A DNA stretch of 64,000 nt from JAKZVK01 sp965248255 (GCA_965248255.1 CBDFIW010000002.1:124001-188000); one strand, 5' to 3'; shown: positions 13,242 through 23,759, counted from the first letter of the stretch. Numbers and translations: made by a program. The notes: a model not told the origin generated them from the letters alone.

Positions 13242-14558
13242 TTACCTCTGCATGGCGTGCTCGATCTCCAGGACCGTACGCGGCAGCAACTCGCTCAGCA
13301 CCTGCGCACCGTCGCTCGTGACCAGCACCATATCTTCGATGCGAACACCCAGGCCCTCCTCGGGGAAGTAGAGACCGGGCTCGATCGTGATCACCATGCC
13401 GGGTGCGAGGGGTGCACCTGGATCGCCGGGATCGTGTACATCCAAGCCTACATAATGGCCGATACCGTGCGGAAAGAGGTTGCCCACAGGGTCGCCCAGC
13501 AGTTCACGTCCGTGCTGTTTGAAGTGCTGCGTAGCGATCTGATGAAGGCTCTTGTGCCCGTGTCCGGATAGCGTCATGCCCGGTTTGACCGCCGCAATCG
13601 CGGCCTGCTGGGCGCCCAGAACCAGCTCGTAGATCTTGTGTTGCCTAGAGCGAAACTTGCCGTTGACGGGGACGGTTCGGGTGATGTCGGCCGCATAGTG
13701 AGCGTACTCGCCACCAACGTCCATGAGGACCAGTTCGTCCGGCTTGAGCTGTCTTGCGGTGCGGGTGTAATGAAGAATGGTCGCGTTCGGCCCGCTGCCG
13801 ATGATCGGGGGGTAGGCCGGGCGCAGGCAGCCGCGATCGATCATCTCGGCCAACATCGGCGCCATGATCTGGTATTCGAACCGGCCGGGCCGGATTTGCG
13901 CCCAGGCCCGTTGGTGAGCAGCCGCACTCGCATCGACGGCCTTCTGAATCAGGGAGATTTCGGTCGCGGACTTAATTATGCGCATGTGCGTCAGCGTGGA
14001 GCGCACATCGAGGGCTTCGTGGTCAGGAGCGAGTTGCCGGAGGCGCTCCTGCCGATTCGGCTCGGCCTGCTGGCCGTAGCTGGGGCGCTTCCACAGGAGG
14101 CTATAGAGCTTGGGGTAAATGCCAAGAGCGTCATCGAGAGCCGACACCAGCGCAGCGCCGTTCTGCCTCACGTCTCCCAACCCGGTTTTCAAGCCGGCAT
14201 CAGGGGCGTCGGGACGCGTTCGTGCACCGGCCCAACGCTCTGACGCCGTATCGCCACCGGGCAGAAACAGGACCTCCCGGTAGGGGTGTTCGGGGGGCCT
14301 GGGAGGAACCAGTAGCAAGCAGGCACCGGGCTCGTCCCAGCCAGTGAGGTAGTAGAAGTTGCTTTCCTGATAGAAGCGTGAACGGGGAGACTGCGCCTCC
14401 TGCTCGCTGTAGCCGAAGAGCAGTATTACGCCATCGGCATGAATGCGTGCCAATTCCCGGCGCCGATTCCGATAAACGTCGGCCGGCTCGCGCTCGATCG
14501 CCGAGGCAATCAGCAGGCAGATCAGTGTCAGGCAAGCGCCGAGTCGAGCCAGGGGCAT
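13242..14558 (-). CDS. Exported Xaa-Pro aminopeptidase (M24B)
   Basis: A two-domain creatinase-fold metallopeptidase that removes the residue before proline. The five metal ligands are visible: Asp in LMDVGGEY, Asp in AADITRTV, His in HGIGHYVGLD, Glu in TIEPGLY and Glu in VRIEDMVLV. An aminopeptidase P N-terminal domain (residues about 27-160) includes ESNFYYLTGWDEPGACLLL. The first 20 residues (MPLARLGACLTLICLLIASA) form a signal peptide, so it acts in the periplasm or outside, unlike cytoplasmic PepP. At 438 residues the length is normal. Confidence 0.92.
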   Translation of the reverse strand: MPLARLGACLTLICLLIASAIEREPADVYRNRRRELARIHADGVILLFGYSEQEAQSPRSRFYQESNFYYLTGWDEPGACLLLVPPRPPEHPYREVLFLPGGDTASERWAGARTRPDAPDAGLKTGLGDVRQNGAALVSALDDALGIYPKLYSLLWKRPSYGQQAEPNRQERLRQLAPDHEALDVRSTLTHMRIIKSATEISLIQKAVDASAAAHQRAWAQIRPGRFEYQIMAPMLAEMIDRGCLRPAYPPIIGSGPNATILHYTRTARQLKPDELVLMDVGGEYAHYAADITRTVPVNGKFRSRQHKIYELVLGAQQAAIAAVKPGMTLSGHGHKSLHQIATQHFKQHGRELLGDPVGNLFPHGIGHYVGLDVHDPGDPGAPLAPGMVITIEPGLYFPEEGLGVRIEDMVLVTSDGAQVLSELLPRTVLEIEHAMQR

Positions 14559-14800
14559 AGGACTCCGTTCAGTATAGACAGCGGTTAGCCACAGCTTGCG
14601 CCGAGGCTGCGCGAAAACCGGTTTCGCAGGTCGGCCAAGCCCTCACATATAGTTACCGTCGGCGCGGGCACGAATAGCCGTCGCGGGCCCGCAGCGCGGT
14701 GAACGCTAAACCGAACCCACCCCGACGGATTCCAGGTGTGCGGCCGCCTGGGGGATTTCGGTACAATTCGGTGTTTCTGAGCTGACCCTGAGTTGCTTTC

Positions 14801-15217
14801 ATGTCCTTCGTCCGAGGTATCTTGCGGCTGATCGCGTTTACTTTCAATCTGGTCGTGGGCGTGTTCTTGCTGGGCGTGGGATTTCTGGGTTGGTCAAGCG
14901 GCGAGGCCGTGCACCTTGACGTCATCCCGCTGGTGGAAGGGGACGCGCTGGTACACACCCTGCTCGGGAGCGGCCTATGGGCACTTGTCGCCACTGGCCT
15001 GGCGTTTCGACCGAACCGCGCGGGCGCGCTGTTGATGCTGATTTGGAACGGGCTGGTCACCAGCATACTGGTCTGTGCTTTCACTCGCTCGTCCTACACC
15101 TTCGCAGGGATCGATCATCTTCTGGACGGGGTCTACCTGTTCACGGCATCGCTGCTGGCCTTGGGGGGAAGCTGGGTAAACTTGCGCAGGGCGCGCCTTC
15201 GCGGCCGGCCTACCTGA
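14801..15217 (+). CDS. Small integral membrane protein, unknown function
   Basis: 138 residues with four likely transmembrane helices, at about 7-29, 50-68, 72-95 and 103-123. A FRPNRAGALLMLIWNGLV segment and a very basic tail (LRRARLRGRPT) place the C-terminus in the cytoplasm by the positive-inside rule. I do not recognise a named family. It is convergent with the VTT-domain gene, with a gap of 10 bp. Confidence 0.65.
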   Translation: MSFVRGILRLIAFTFNLVVGVFLLGVGFLGWSSGEAVHLDVIPLVEGDALVHTLLGSGLWALVATGLAFRPNRAGALLMLIWNGLVTSILVCAFTRSSYTFAGIDHLLDGVYLFTASLLALGGSWVNLRRARLRGRPT

Positions 15218-15227
15218 GGGGGCCGTT

Positions 15228-15890
15228 CTAGCTTTCCGGCGGCCGCTGCTCCCTGTTCCCCGGGCCCCTTCGCCCGCCGAGAATCATGAATAGGGCCGGC
15301 AAAGCGATCGAGCCGCCGAAGGCCAAAACGAATGAACCTACGTCGACGGCGTAGGCGCCAACGCCTGCGTACGCTAGCGCGATGCCAAGATTCGAGAGAG
15401 CGGTCAGCCACAAAAAGCGAGGCAAAGGCATATTGCTGGTTCCGGCGAACAGAACTGTGGCCTCGGCCAGAACCGGGACGGCACGGAAAACCACAAGCAC
15501 CCATTCTCCGGACGCCGCCCAGGCCTGCGCGGCACCTTCCAGCGCCTCGTTGCCAACGAACCGGCGAGTCAGGCTCCTGCCCACGCGGCTTCCGAGCCAG
15601 TAGCCGAGCAGTCCGCCCGCGTTCAAACCCGCCCATGTGGTCAGCGTGCCGCCCCAGAAGCCGAGCAGATACCCCGACGCCGTGCCAACGAAGCTGGAAG
15701 GGACGGGTAGCAGGATGTCGGAGGCGAGCAAGCCCGCCATGCCTGCGCCAACGAGCCAGGAGGGTCGCCCGGATTCCACGAAACCCTGGATCCAGCGGGT
15801 CATCGGCTCGTCGTAGAGCGCGAAGGGGATCAGAATGAGAGAGAACAGGGCTATTCCCGGACCCAAGCACTTGCGGGAAAGACTACTCAT
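15228..15890 (-). CDS. VTT/SNARE-associated (DedA-like) membrane protein
   Basis: 220 residues with about six hydrophobic segments. The VTT-domain signature runs from about residue 55 to 175: LLPVPSSFVGTASGYLLGFW, then GLNAGGLLGYWLGSRVG and VFRAVPVLAEATVLFAGTSNMP. Members of the family are inner-membrane proteins linked to lipid scrambling or undecaprenyl-phosphate recycling. Which of these applies here cannot be told from sequence. The C-terminus is short and basic. Confidence 0.8.
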   Translation of the reverse strand: MSSLSRKCLGPGIALFSLILIPFALYDEPMTRWIQGFVESGRPSWLVGAGMAGLLASDILLPVPSSFVGTASGYLLGFWGGTLTTWAGLNAGGLLGYWLGSRVGRSLTRRFVGNEALEGAAQAWAASGEWVLVVFRAVPVLAEATVLFAGTSNMPLPRFLWLTALSNLGIALAYAGVGAYAVDVGSFVLAFGGSIALPALFMILGGRRGPGNREQRPPES

Positions 15891-16309
15891 CCCTAGAGTT
15901 CAGCCAACAGCCAGAGTGCAGGAGTCGGAGTGTCTCGTGACTTGGAGAGGAGCATGCATCGGGCACCCCAGTTACGTCAATTCTAGCGGTTAGACCCTCC
16001 ATCCGGCGAAGCGTACGTCGGCCCGACTGCCTCCATTGGTTGTCTAGCGGGGGCGTCGTGAGAAGTTGGCGCTGTTCACACGAGCACAAGGTGGGGTCCG
16101 AACTAGTCCTCCTGCACAGCGAAGGGGGCGATCGAGACGAAAGCCCGTGGGCTTGCCGAGAGGCGGGCGCCGCCGCATGAGCGGTCAGCCGGCGGCAAAA
16201 GTGCCCCGGGTTGTTACGGGCGTCACTGGACACCCCTCAAGATGGAGGTCGGCCGGCGAGGCGAGCGCGACGTGTCGCTGCAGATCGAACTTCTGCCACG
16301 GGCTGCTAT
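15891..16309. other. Intergenic region, no feature seen
   Basis: About 420 bp between the VTT-domain gene and the broken GGDEF remnant. Frames on both strands are short and lack recognisable motifs. I see no convincing RNA gene, promoter or terminator. Confidence 0.5.
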
Positions 16310-16660
16310 CTATACGGCGCTGGTCATGGCGACCAAGGCTGAACCGTGGGTGCCTAGTATGGTCGGCCCTCGAGTGAGTTTTTCTTGATAGAGACGCTGG
16401 TATGCCGTTAGTAGAAGGGTCTCCGCCGAGCCGGACTCCTCGGGAAAGCAAGCACCGCCCACGCTGATGGACAGAGGGCTATCGAGGCCCAAGCTGATCT
16501 GATCGAACCGTAGCCGGGCGGTGGATGCGAGTTGGCGGACGGACGACAGTAGCTGTGGCCGGTCGAGGCCCGTGGCAAGAGCAACAAAGCGGTCGTCTCC
16601 CAGCCGCGCGAAGAAGTCGAAATCACGAAGTTCATCCTCGATCATCCTTGCCAGATCCGC
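16310..16660 (-). pseudogene. 3' part of an HD-GYP/GAF/GGDEF gene, cut off by IS630
   Basis: Encodes the second half of a GGDEF domain: LARMIEDELRDFDFFARLGDDRF, in two parts, then LSISVGGACFPEESGSAETLL. The active-site loop reads GDDRF instead of GG(D/E)EF, so the domain was probably inactive as a cyclase even before disruption. When the IS630 element and one copy of its TA duplication are removed, the frame joins exactly to 17829-19914 (GDQIL-ADLARM). It ends with TAG at 16310. Without the element it has no start of its own other than internal Met codons. Confidence 0.85.
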
Positions 16661-17828
16661 TAGTGTAGTGCGTCAAGCAGATTGCACCTTATGCAGGGCG
16701 GCACGTCCGCGCTTGACTTTCTCGAGGATGTCGGAGGCGGTCGCGGTCCAGATGAAGGGCGTGGGATGCCCGTTGTGCTGGGCGATGTAGTCGTCAATGG
16801 CGGCGACGAGCTCGTCCACGCTGCGAAACACGCCGCGGCGCAGGCGCTTGACGGTGAGATCGCGAAAGAATCGCTCGACCATGTTCAGCCACGACGCCGA
16901 GGTCGGGGTGAAATGAATGTGGAAGCGCGGGTGACGATCGAGCCAACGCTTCACAGCGGCATGCTTGTGGGTGGCATAGTTGTCCACGATGAGATGAAGC
17001 TGTTTGTCCTTGGGGGTGCGGCGGTCAATTAAGCGCAGGAAGCGCAGCCATTCCTGGTGGCTGTGTCGGGGCATGCACTCGGCGATCACGCTGCCGTCAA
17101 GGCTGTTGAGCGCCGCAAACAGGGTGGTCGTGCCGTTGCGCTTGTAATCGTGGGTCATCGTTTGGCCGCGTCCCTTTTTGAGCGGCAGGCCGGGCTGGGT
17201 GCGATCGAGGGCTTGGATTTGGGACTTCTCATCGAGCGAGAGAACCAGAGCATGCTCAGGCGGATTGAGATAGAGTCCGACGATGTCGTCGAGTTTCTCG
17301 GCGAAACGCGGGTCATTGCTGAGCTTGAAGGTCTTGACGCGGTGGGGCTTGAGGCCATGGGCGCGCCAAATCCGTCCCACGGTGGAAGCGCTGACGCCGG
17401 CCGCGGCGGCCATGGTGCGGCGGCTCCAGTGGGTGGCGTTGGACGGTTTCTCGCGGGTGGTCTTGTGGATGATCTGCTGTACTTTCTGCTTCGAGACGGC
17501 AGGTTTACGACCGGGCCGTGGGGCGTCTTTTGCAATGCCGGCGATGCTGCTTTCGAGAAAGCGCGTGCGCCAGCGGGCCACCAACTGCCGCGAGACACCG
17601 AGCTGTGCGGCGATCTGCTTATTCTCGAGACCGTCGGCGGCCAGCAGGACAATCCTGGCTCGCAGGGCGAGACGAACGGCGACTTGGCGGCCGCGCGCGT
17701 AGCGGTCCAACTGCTTGCATTGCGCTGTGTTCAAAGTTACTGGTTGTGCTCTTCGCATCCCATGCCTCCTGTTAATAGAGACGATGGGAAGCCAATATAA
17801 GTTACATTATTTATGGTGCACTACACTA
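16661..17828 (-). mobile_element. IS630-family insertion sequence, copy 1
   Basis: 1168 bp including the TA target duplication on both sides (16661-16662 and 17827-17828). The terminal inverted repeats begin GTGTAGTGC (16663-16671) and GCACTACAC (17818-17826). TA duplication is the hallmark of the IS630/Tc1-mariner superfamily. It carries one transposase gene and interrupts a GGDEF gene. Copy 2 at 50120-51287 has the same length and nearly the same sequence. Confidence 0.95.
16673..17758 (-). CDS. IS630-family transposase
   Basis: A 361-residue DDE transposase. The N-terminal helix-turn-helix (about residues 45-75, NKQIAAQLGVSRQLVARWRT) and a second HTH (ASTVGRIWRAHGL) bind the ends. The catalytic triad is Asp in LSLDEKSQIQ, Asp in LIVDNYATHKH and Glu in WLNMVERFFRDL, the usual IS630 spacing. 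AGGAGG precedes the ATG by six bases. It looks intact and could be active. It differs from copy 2 at least by Gly versus Glu in the QHNGHPTPF segment. Confidence 0.96.
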   Translation of the reverse strand: MRRAQPVTLNTAQCKQLDRYARGRQVAVRLALRARIVLLAADGLENKQIAAQLGVSRQLVARWRTRFLESSIAGIAKDAPRPGRKPAVSKQKVQQIIHKTTREKPSNATHWSRRTMAAAAGVSASTVGRIWRAHGLKPHRVKTFKLSNDPRFAEKLDDIVGLYLNPPEHALVLSLDEKSQIQALDRTQPGLPLKKGRGQTMTHDYKRNGTTTLFAALNSLDGSVIAECMPRHSHQEWLRFLRLIDRRTPKDKQLHLIVDNYATHKHAAVKRWLDRHPRFHIHFTPTSASWLNMVERFFRDLTVKRLRRGVFRSVDELVAAIDDYIAQHNGHPTPFIWTATASDILEKVKRGRAALHKVQSA

Positions 17829-19914
17829 GGATCTGGTCGCCCACGGAGTGGCCGCGACGGGAGTTGAGCATCCTGAAGCGATCGACATCCACGCAAAGTA
17901 CTGAAACCACATCGCCCGATCGTACGGCGAGGTCGACTTCGGCGCGGAGCGTACGTAGGACCTGCCGGGCGTTCGGCAGTTCAGTGAGCGGGTCGATCTG
18001 TCCCTGTTCGGCGTCACTGAACGGTGGGGCTTCTTGTAAGGGGCTGCCCAATTTTTTTGTCAGATCCTCCACCGTGCCGGCATCCTCCTTGGAGAAATGT
18101 CCTGTCTCACGCGAGTAAAGGTTGAGCGTCCCCACCACCTTGCCGCTCGCCCACAGAGGCGTAACCAGAGCGGAGTGGAGACCGAGGAGAGAGGCAGCCC
18201 TTCCTAAGTCTGCGTGCTCACCCATGGGATTCCCGTTCAGCAGCGTGCGCCCGTGAGCGGCCGCCCAACCGGTCGGGCTGTTGTCAACCGGGACCACGGT
18301 CCCCTGCAGCAGGTCGCCCTTCGGTCCGCTACAGTAAACTGCTTTCAATCCGCGCCCCTCGACGAGGAAGACGGAGCATTCATCAAAAGCGACGTTCTCA
18401 GCCAGCACCGGCAGGAGGAACTCCATCAGTTCCCGGCGCGAGAGCGAGGCCGCCAAACTGGCCTGGAGACGAGCAAGAGCGCCGGATTGGACTAAATCGG
18501 TGGACTGGCGTGCTACCGTTCGAGACTGCTTTAGACTCTCGAGTCGCTCTTGCGCGGTCAGAGACACCTGCTCGACCAAACCCCGTTGCTGTTTGCGTGA
18601 ATGGAAGGACTCGAAGCGCCCGCGCCGAAACTGAGGATCGCGGCTCAACTCCGTCTCCAGGCGAGGCAGCAGCTCGACGAGCAAGTCGACAACCTGGGCA
18701 TCAAAGAGAGAGCCGCGCCGTGCCTGCAGGATTTCGACCGCACGCTCGAGCGTCAGCGCCGGGCGGTAGGGCCGGTCGGATGTAAGCGCATCGAAGTTGT
18801 CGACTACAGTAAGAATACGGGCCGCCCGGGGGATTTCGTGGCCCTTCAATCCGCGCGGATAACCGCTGCCGTTCCAGCTTTCGTGATGACAGCGCACCAG
18901 TTCGGCGACCGGGAATGGGAAGTTGACGGCCGATAGAATCTCAGCGCCGATCTCCACGTGACTTGCGACCTGGCTGAACTCCTGGGGAGAGAGACGGCTG
19001 GGCTTGCTGAGCAGTTCCTCCGGCACGGCGATCTTGCCGATGTCGTGGAGCAAGGCACCGAACTCGAGTGCACGGATTTCCGACTCGCTGCAGTTAAGTG
19101 CCTTGCCGATTTCGACGCTGTAGAACTGGACACGCTTGAGGTGAGTCCCGCTGACACTGTCCTTGGCTTCGACGGCGAGCGCGAGGGCCTCCACGGCCCG
19201 GAGATAGAGGGCCTCCATCTCGTCCCGCCGGAATGTGTCCACGTACACCGGGCCCCAGCGCAGCTCAAGCACGACGTAGAGGACCGCAAGCGGAGGACCG
19301 ACGGCCCAGATCCAGGGAATTCGGCTCCAGGGGATAAGAATGACGCTTCCATTGGCAACAAGCACGGCCGCCGGGATAAACACGACGGCGAGCGCAAAAG
19401 AGCTGCCGATCCTGGCCCACAGCAGCCTTCGGCGGTACACCGTCAAATGCCGCAGTGACTCACCGAGCGCACTCAGTCCGAGGTAGATGGCTGCCGTTAC
19501 CGGGAACGCAAACCAGTCACCGACTTGCGAGGCCAGCCAGGGATGCAGCGAGCCCACGGCAACGGCGTTCAAAGCGGCTGCAAGAATCTGCAATGGCCGC
19601 GGGCCGGCTAGCGACCGCTGGTCCTGCTCAGCACGCGACCCGACAACTGCGATGAGCACGGCCAAAGCCGGAGCCACCAGCACCGGGACGCTCACCACAG
19701 CACCGAAGGCGAACAGATCACTTACCGCGAGAGACCCACTCATCGGTCGGACACGCAGCTTCGTCCCCAACATGGCTATCGCCAGGGCTGCCAGCAGCGC
19801 CGGGTAGAGCCAGTCATTGGCTGTGGCGGGATCAAGAAGTTGAGCGAGCGCAAGGCAGGCAGAGATCGCCAACAGGCACAAACACGTGCGGCATCTTGTC
19901 AACCAGCGCTGCAT
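17829..19914 (-). pseudogene. 5' part of a membrane HD-GYP/GAF/GGDEF c-di-GMP protein, disrupted by IS630
   Basis: Order of domains: an N-terminal membrane region with about six to seven hydrophobic helices (residues 10-220), an HD-GYP phosphodiesterase domain with LLHDIGKIAVPEELL and CHHESWNGSGYPRGLKG, a GAF domain (FDECSVFLVEGRGLKAV), and the first half of a GGDEF domain (DPLTELPNARQV, VDVDRFRMLNSRRGHSVGDQ). HD-GYP enzymes hydrolyse cyclic di-GMP, and the key HD and HH/GYP residues are intact. The protein now ends two codons into the IS630 end (Leu-Val-stop). The truncated product may still have phosphodiesterase activity. The start is uncertain: 19914 (MQRWL) puts a helix at the N-terminus, but the frame runs up to 20064. 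Confidence 0.85.
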
Positions 19915-20496
19915 GAGAAGGGTGCCTACCAGCAGCCGCTCACTGTCAACAAACTCGCTCGCGAGGGCGCACATCGGCGGGGGACGGTGGCGCGGGCTCC
20001 CTGCTGAGCCAAAACAACGCCCGGATCCAAGTCCAAGCGGCTGGCAGAGTACCCGCTTGCACAATATCCCAAACGAGCCGGTACGAGCGACCGGGAGTTC
20101 ACCCTAGAGAGGGGCGGCTCGTTGTAAGGATGAATCTACGGACTCTTTGGGCGTGACGAGGTTAGCAAGAAGTCTTTTCGAAGGTCGTATGACCAGCGAG
20201 GACTCCTCAGGAGCAAGGCCCCCGTCGCAGCTCTCGAGCGGGCAGTCTTGCTGGATGGGGATCGGAGGCTGCTATGCTACGGTACAACGCTCAACGATGA
20301 GCATGCCGGGCCGGCCGCGGTGGCCGCTAGAGAAATAGAGTGAAAACCCTGATGGACCTAAGTAACTTCCCTAATTCGATATTCGGGGACGATCCCGCTA
20401 CGCTCTGAACAGGCATGAGCCAGCCGGCCGCCGGCTGCGGTTCGCTTCCGTCCGCTCCGGCCGCGCTTTCGATCTTCCGGCGAGGCGAGTCAGACC
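19915..20496. promoter_or_regulatory. Divergent intergenic region between two c-di-GMP genes
   Basis: About 430-580 bp, depending on the HD-GYP start, separating two divergent cyclic-di-GMP genes. It should hold both promoters. I see no clear -35/-10 pair or operator. Short frames here have no recognisable motifs. Confidence 0.35.
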
Positions 20497-22212
20497 GTGT
20501 TGGAAAACCAAGAACGCTACGCCATCGCCGCCAGCGTGAGCAATGACGGCCTCTGGGATTGGAATCTGGAGACCAACGAGATCTATTTCTCGCCTCGCTG
20601 GAAAGGTGTGCTCGGTTACACCGAAGCCGAGATCGGTGACAGCCCCGACGAGTGGTTGAAGCGGGTCCACAGCAAAGACCTGGGACGGCTGTTGGGCAGC
20701 TTGTCCGACCACCTTCATCGGGGAGCAGCCCAGTTTCAAAGCGAGCACAGAGTCCTGCATCAGGACGGACACTATCGCTGGGTGCAGGCCCGCGGCGTTG
20801 CGGTGCGCGACGCCTCGGACCGCCCGATTCGGCTCGTGGGCTGGCTCACCGACATCACGGACCAAAAACGGCAAGAGGCCCGTCTCAAGCACGATGCCTG
20901 GCACGACCCCCTGACGGATCTACCGAATCGAGCTTACTTTCGAGGACAACTCCAGCGCGCCGCGGCGAAGAACTCCGGCCAGCCGAGCCAGTTCTTCGCG
21001 TTACTCTATCTGGACGTCGACCGTTTCAAACAGCTCAACGACGCCTTGGGCCACGCAGTCGGGGATCAGATTCTGATCGCCATCGCGAACCGCTTGAAGC
21101 ACTCGGTTCGGCCAGGCGATACGACCGCTCGGATCGGCGGAGACGAGTTCGCCATTCTGCTCACACGCCTGGGAGGGGAGAACGAGGTCTCCCAGATCGC
21201 CCAGCGAATTCAGAGGAGTTTGGAACTCCCGGTCAAGATCGGCGAACACGAGTTAGGTGTTTCGGTGAGCCTCGGCATCGCACTCAGCTCCGTCTCCCAC
21301 GACAAGCCGGCCGGCCTTCTCCGCGACGCCGACGCCGCAATGTACCAAGCCAAGTCGCTGGGTGGGGGAAAGTACAAGGTCTATGAACAGGGCGCCCGGC
21401 TCGCGAAACCCACGGTGGAACTGGTGTCGGATCTTCAACAGGCCATCAAACAGGGACAGCTTGCCCTGCTTTACCAACCGATTTCCGTATTGCCGGGCGG
21501 GGGGATCAGTGGTTGCGAAGCGAGGCTCTGTTGGGAGCATCCCGAACGATGTCCTCTATCGCCAGAGCACTTTCTGCCCGCCGCCGAGGAGGGCGGGCTG
21601 ACCGACTCGATCCGAGACTGGATGTTCCTGCAGGCGTGCGAGCAAGCCAAGCAGTGGCGGGACAGCGGGCTTCGATCGCTCCGGGTCACGGTTGGGTTGC
21701 CGCCGCAAGCAGCGAAACTACCGGACCTGCTCGGAGCGGTGAGCCGCGCACTGGGGGCCGCCGGCTTTGATCCCGGCGGGTTGCGAATCGCGCTAAGCGA
21801 AAACGCCCTACTGGAAAGTTCCGCTGCGACGGTGGAAGAGTTGCAAGAGCTGACTGAGACGGGCGTACAGATCGTCGTGGGCGATCTCGGGATGGAATAC
21901 TCGTCCCTCATTTACCTCCGTCGTTTCCCCATCCATGCCTTGAAGATCGACGGGGAGTTCATTCGCGAGCTCAGGAGCGATCCGACCGGCGGCGCCATCA
22001 CAGCCGGGCTTATTGAACTGGCGCACAGCTTTGGGCTCAAAGTGACAGCCGATGGTGTCGACACGGAGGAACAGCTAGCCTTCCTTCGCTCCAAGAAGTG
22101 TGACGCGTTTCAGGGGCAGATGATCAGCCCCCCGCTGCATCCCGAAGTTTGTACCTCCTACCTGCAACAGCGCCGGGAGCCGGGTGCGCTCCAAGCCGCT
22201 TCCGGCACCTAG
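20497..22212 (+). CDS. PAS-GGDEF-EAL protein with degenerate EAL domain
   Basis: 571 residues, no membrane segment. A PAS domain (residues about 5-120: NDGLWDWNLETNEIYFSPRW, ending in LTDITDQKRQEARLKHDAWH) senses an unknown signal. The GGDEF domain (about 125-300) keeps an intact RIGGDEFAIL at about residue 213 and LYLDVDRFKQLND, so diguanylate cyclase activity is expected. The EAL-type domain (about 310-560) reads CEARLCW where active enzymes have EALxRW, and VGDLGMEYSSL where they have DDFGxGYSSL. It is therefore probably a non-hydrolysing, binding or regulatory domain. The GTG at 20497 is followed at once by an alternative TTG. It is divergent from the HD-GYP gene. Confidence 0.88.
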   Translation: MLENQERYAIAASVSNDGLWDWNLETNEIYFSPRWKGVLGYTEAEIGDSPDEWLKRVHSKDLGRLLGSLSDHLHRGAAQFQSEHRVLHQDGHYRWVQARGVAVRDASDRPIRLVGWLTDITDQKRQEARLKHDAWHDPLTDLPNRAYFRGQLQRAAAKNSGQPSQFFALLYLDVDRFKQLNDALGHAVGDQILIAIANRLKHSVRPGDTTARIGGDEFAILLTRLGGENEVSQIAQRIQRSLELPVKIGEHELGVSVSLGIALSSVSHDKPAGLLRDADAAMYQAKSLGGGKYKVYEQGARLAKPTVELVSDLQQAIKQGQLALLYQPISVLPGGGISGCEARLCWEHPERCPLSPEHFLPAAEEGGLTDSIRDWMFLQACEQAKQWRDSGLRSLRVTVGLPPQAAKLPDLLGAVSRALGAAGFDPGGLRIALSENALLESSAATVEELQELTETGVQIVVGDLGMEYSSLIYLRRFPIHALKIDGEFIRELRSDPTGGAITAGLIELAHSFGLKVTADGVDTEEQLAFLRSKKCDAFQGQMISPPLHPEVCTSYLQQRREPGALQAASGT

Positions 22213-22251
22213 TGGCGCGCGGTCTCTGAGAGGGGTCGGGCCCGAAGGTCC

Positions 22252-23585
22252 CTATTCGTCCTCAAAGTTCTCTGAGACGAACTTGAGTTCGAAGGCGCGG
22301 TCGACCAACTCGCGCGTCAAGCGATAGGGACGACTCTCGAAGTTCATCAAGTCCACCGCAATTCGAATCACGTCGCGGGGATGACAGCGCCGAAGCTTGC
22401 GGGACGTGTTGCGGTAGTGGTGCTCGAGCAAGTAGAGGGGCAGATCGTCGGGGTACTCGACCTTGATCTGTGAGCAGTACTGGTGAAAGATTGAAGTGAA
22501 CTCTTCCTCGGGGGGGGGTTCTTCATAAACAGCTTGTATTCCAGCCGCCGCAGGAACGCCTCGTCGCCCAGTTCGGTGGGGTTCAGGTTCGAAGAAAAGA
22601 TGGTGAAGCACTCAAAGGGCACCTGAATCTTCGCTCCCGTGCGGAATCGCAAGAAATCGACGCCCGTATCGAGCGGGTAGATCCAGCGGTTGAGCAGCTC
22701 AGTGGGTGTGATCTGCTGACGCCCAAAGTCGTCGACGAGATAGATGCCGTTGTTGGCTTTCATCTGGTAGGGAGCGTCGTAGATCTTGGCGCCGGGGATA
22801 TACATAAGATCCAGCATGTCCATCGTCAGCTCGCCGCCCGTGGTCAGGAAGGGACGGCGACATTTCGCCCAGCGTTGGTCGAAGGTCGGCTCTTCGGTCA
22901 GGGCGACGCTGACCTGGTCCGAGTCCAGGCGCTGGTGATGCAGCGAATCAAAGACCTTAATGAGCTGCCCTTCGGCTTCGACCACGTAGGGGATGAAGAC
23001 GGGTTCCGAGTCGATCTTCGACAGTTGCTGGGAGAGAAAGCTCTTCCCGTTACCCGGCTTACCGTAGATGAGCATGGAGCGGAACGCATTCACCGCCGGC
23101 CCCACCATGCCGAGGTACTCGTCGCTGATGATCGCCCCTTGCAGCGCAGTCTTGAGATTCCCCTTCGTCATCCAACCCGGCTTGACATGCTGACGCCTTA
23201 CCGCGTCGATGTACTGATCGAGGGAAACAGGGGCGGGACCGACAAGTTGATTCCCTTCTAGATATTCCTTGGCTCGCGTGCGGCCGCTCTCGGAGAGCGC
23301 AAAGCTGGCCGAGACGGTCCCGATGCTGGAGGAGCGCTTCGTCTCGAGAAGCCGTGTCCGTTTGAGCAGCTGCAAGATCGGCTCAATCACGCTGAAGCGC
23401 AGTCCGAGCCCCTTGGCCAACTCTCGGCCTGTTCCCTCGGGCCGGAAGTAAAGGTTCTTCAGAAGAAGCTGCTCGACAAGCGAGGCCGAAAGCGCTGCTT
23501 GTTCGAGCGATTGCGGCGACTCGGGCACGAAATAACCGGTTTCGATCTCGGCGCTTTGCCCAAGGCTGACAGCAGTAGCATCCAT
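22252..23585 (-). pseudogene. AAA-type ATPase, one frameshift in a G9 tract
   Basis: The ATG at 23585 (GGGGAAC upstream) opens a protein with a winged-helix-like N-terminal part, then an AAA ATPase core with Walker A GKPGNGKSFLSQQL and the acidic YLVDDFGRQQITP segment. The frame breaks at 22510-22518, a run of nine G on the plus strand (KNPPP). Adding one base continues into EEEFTSIFHQYCSQIKVEYP and ends at 22252 with KFVSENFEDE, giving about 445 residues. Similar uncharacterised ATPases occur in Acidobacteria and Deltaproteobacteria. Function unknown. It may be fully intact in the cell if the break is a sequencing error. Confidence 0.78.
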
Positions 23586-23759
23586 GGATGTTCCCCGTGA
23601 AAGAGCTGGCTCCATTATCGTTGCGAGGCTGGGAACGCGAAAGACGGGAAACGTTGGCTTTAGCTAGGTAATACGCCCCTACGCAGATCGGGAAGATACC
23701 TCAAATCCGCCTAGAGCGATCGGTCGAAGAAGGCCTAGTGGACTGTCTCGGAAGTATTG

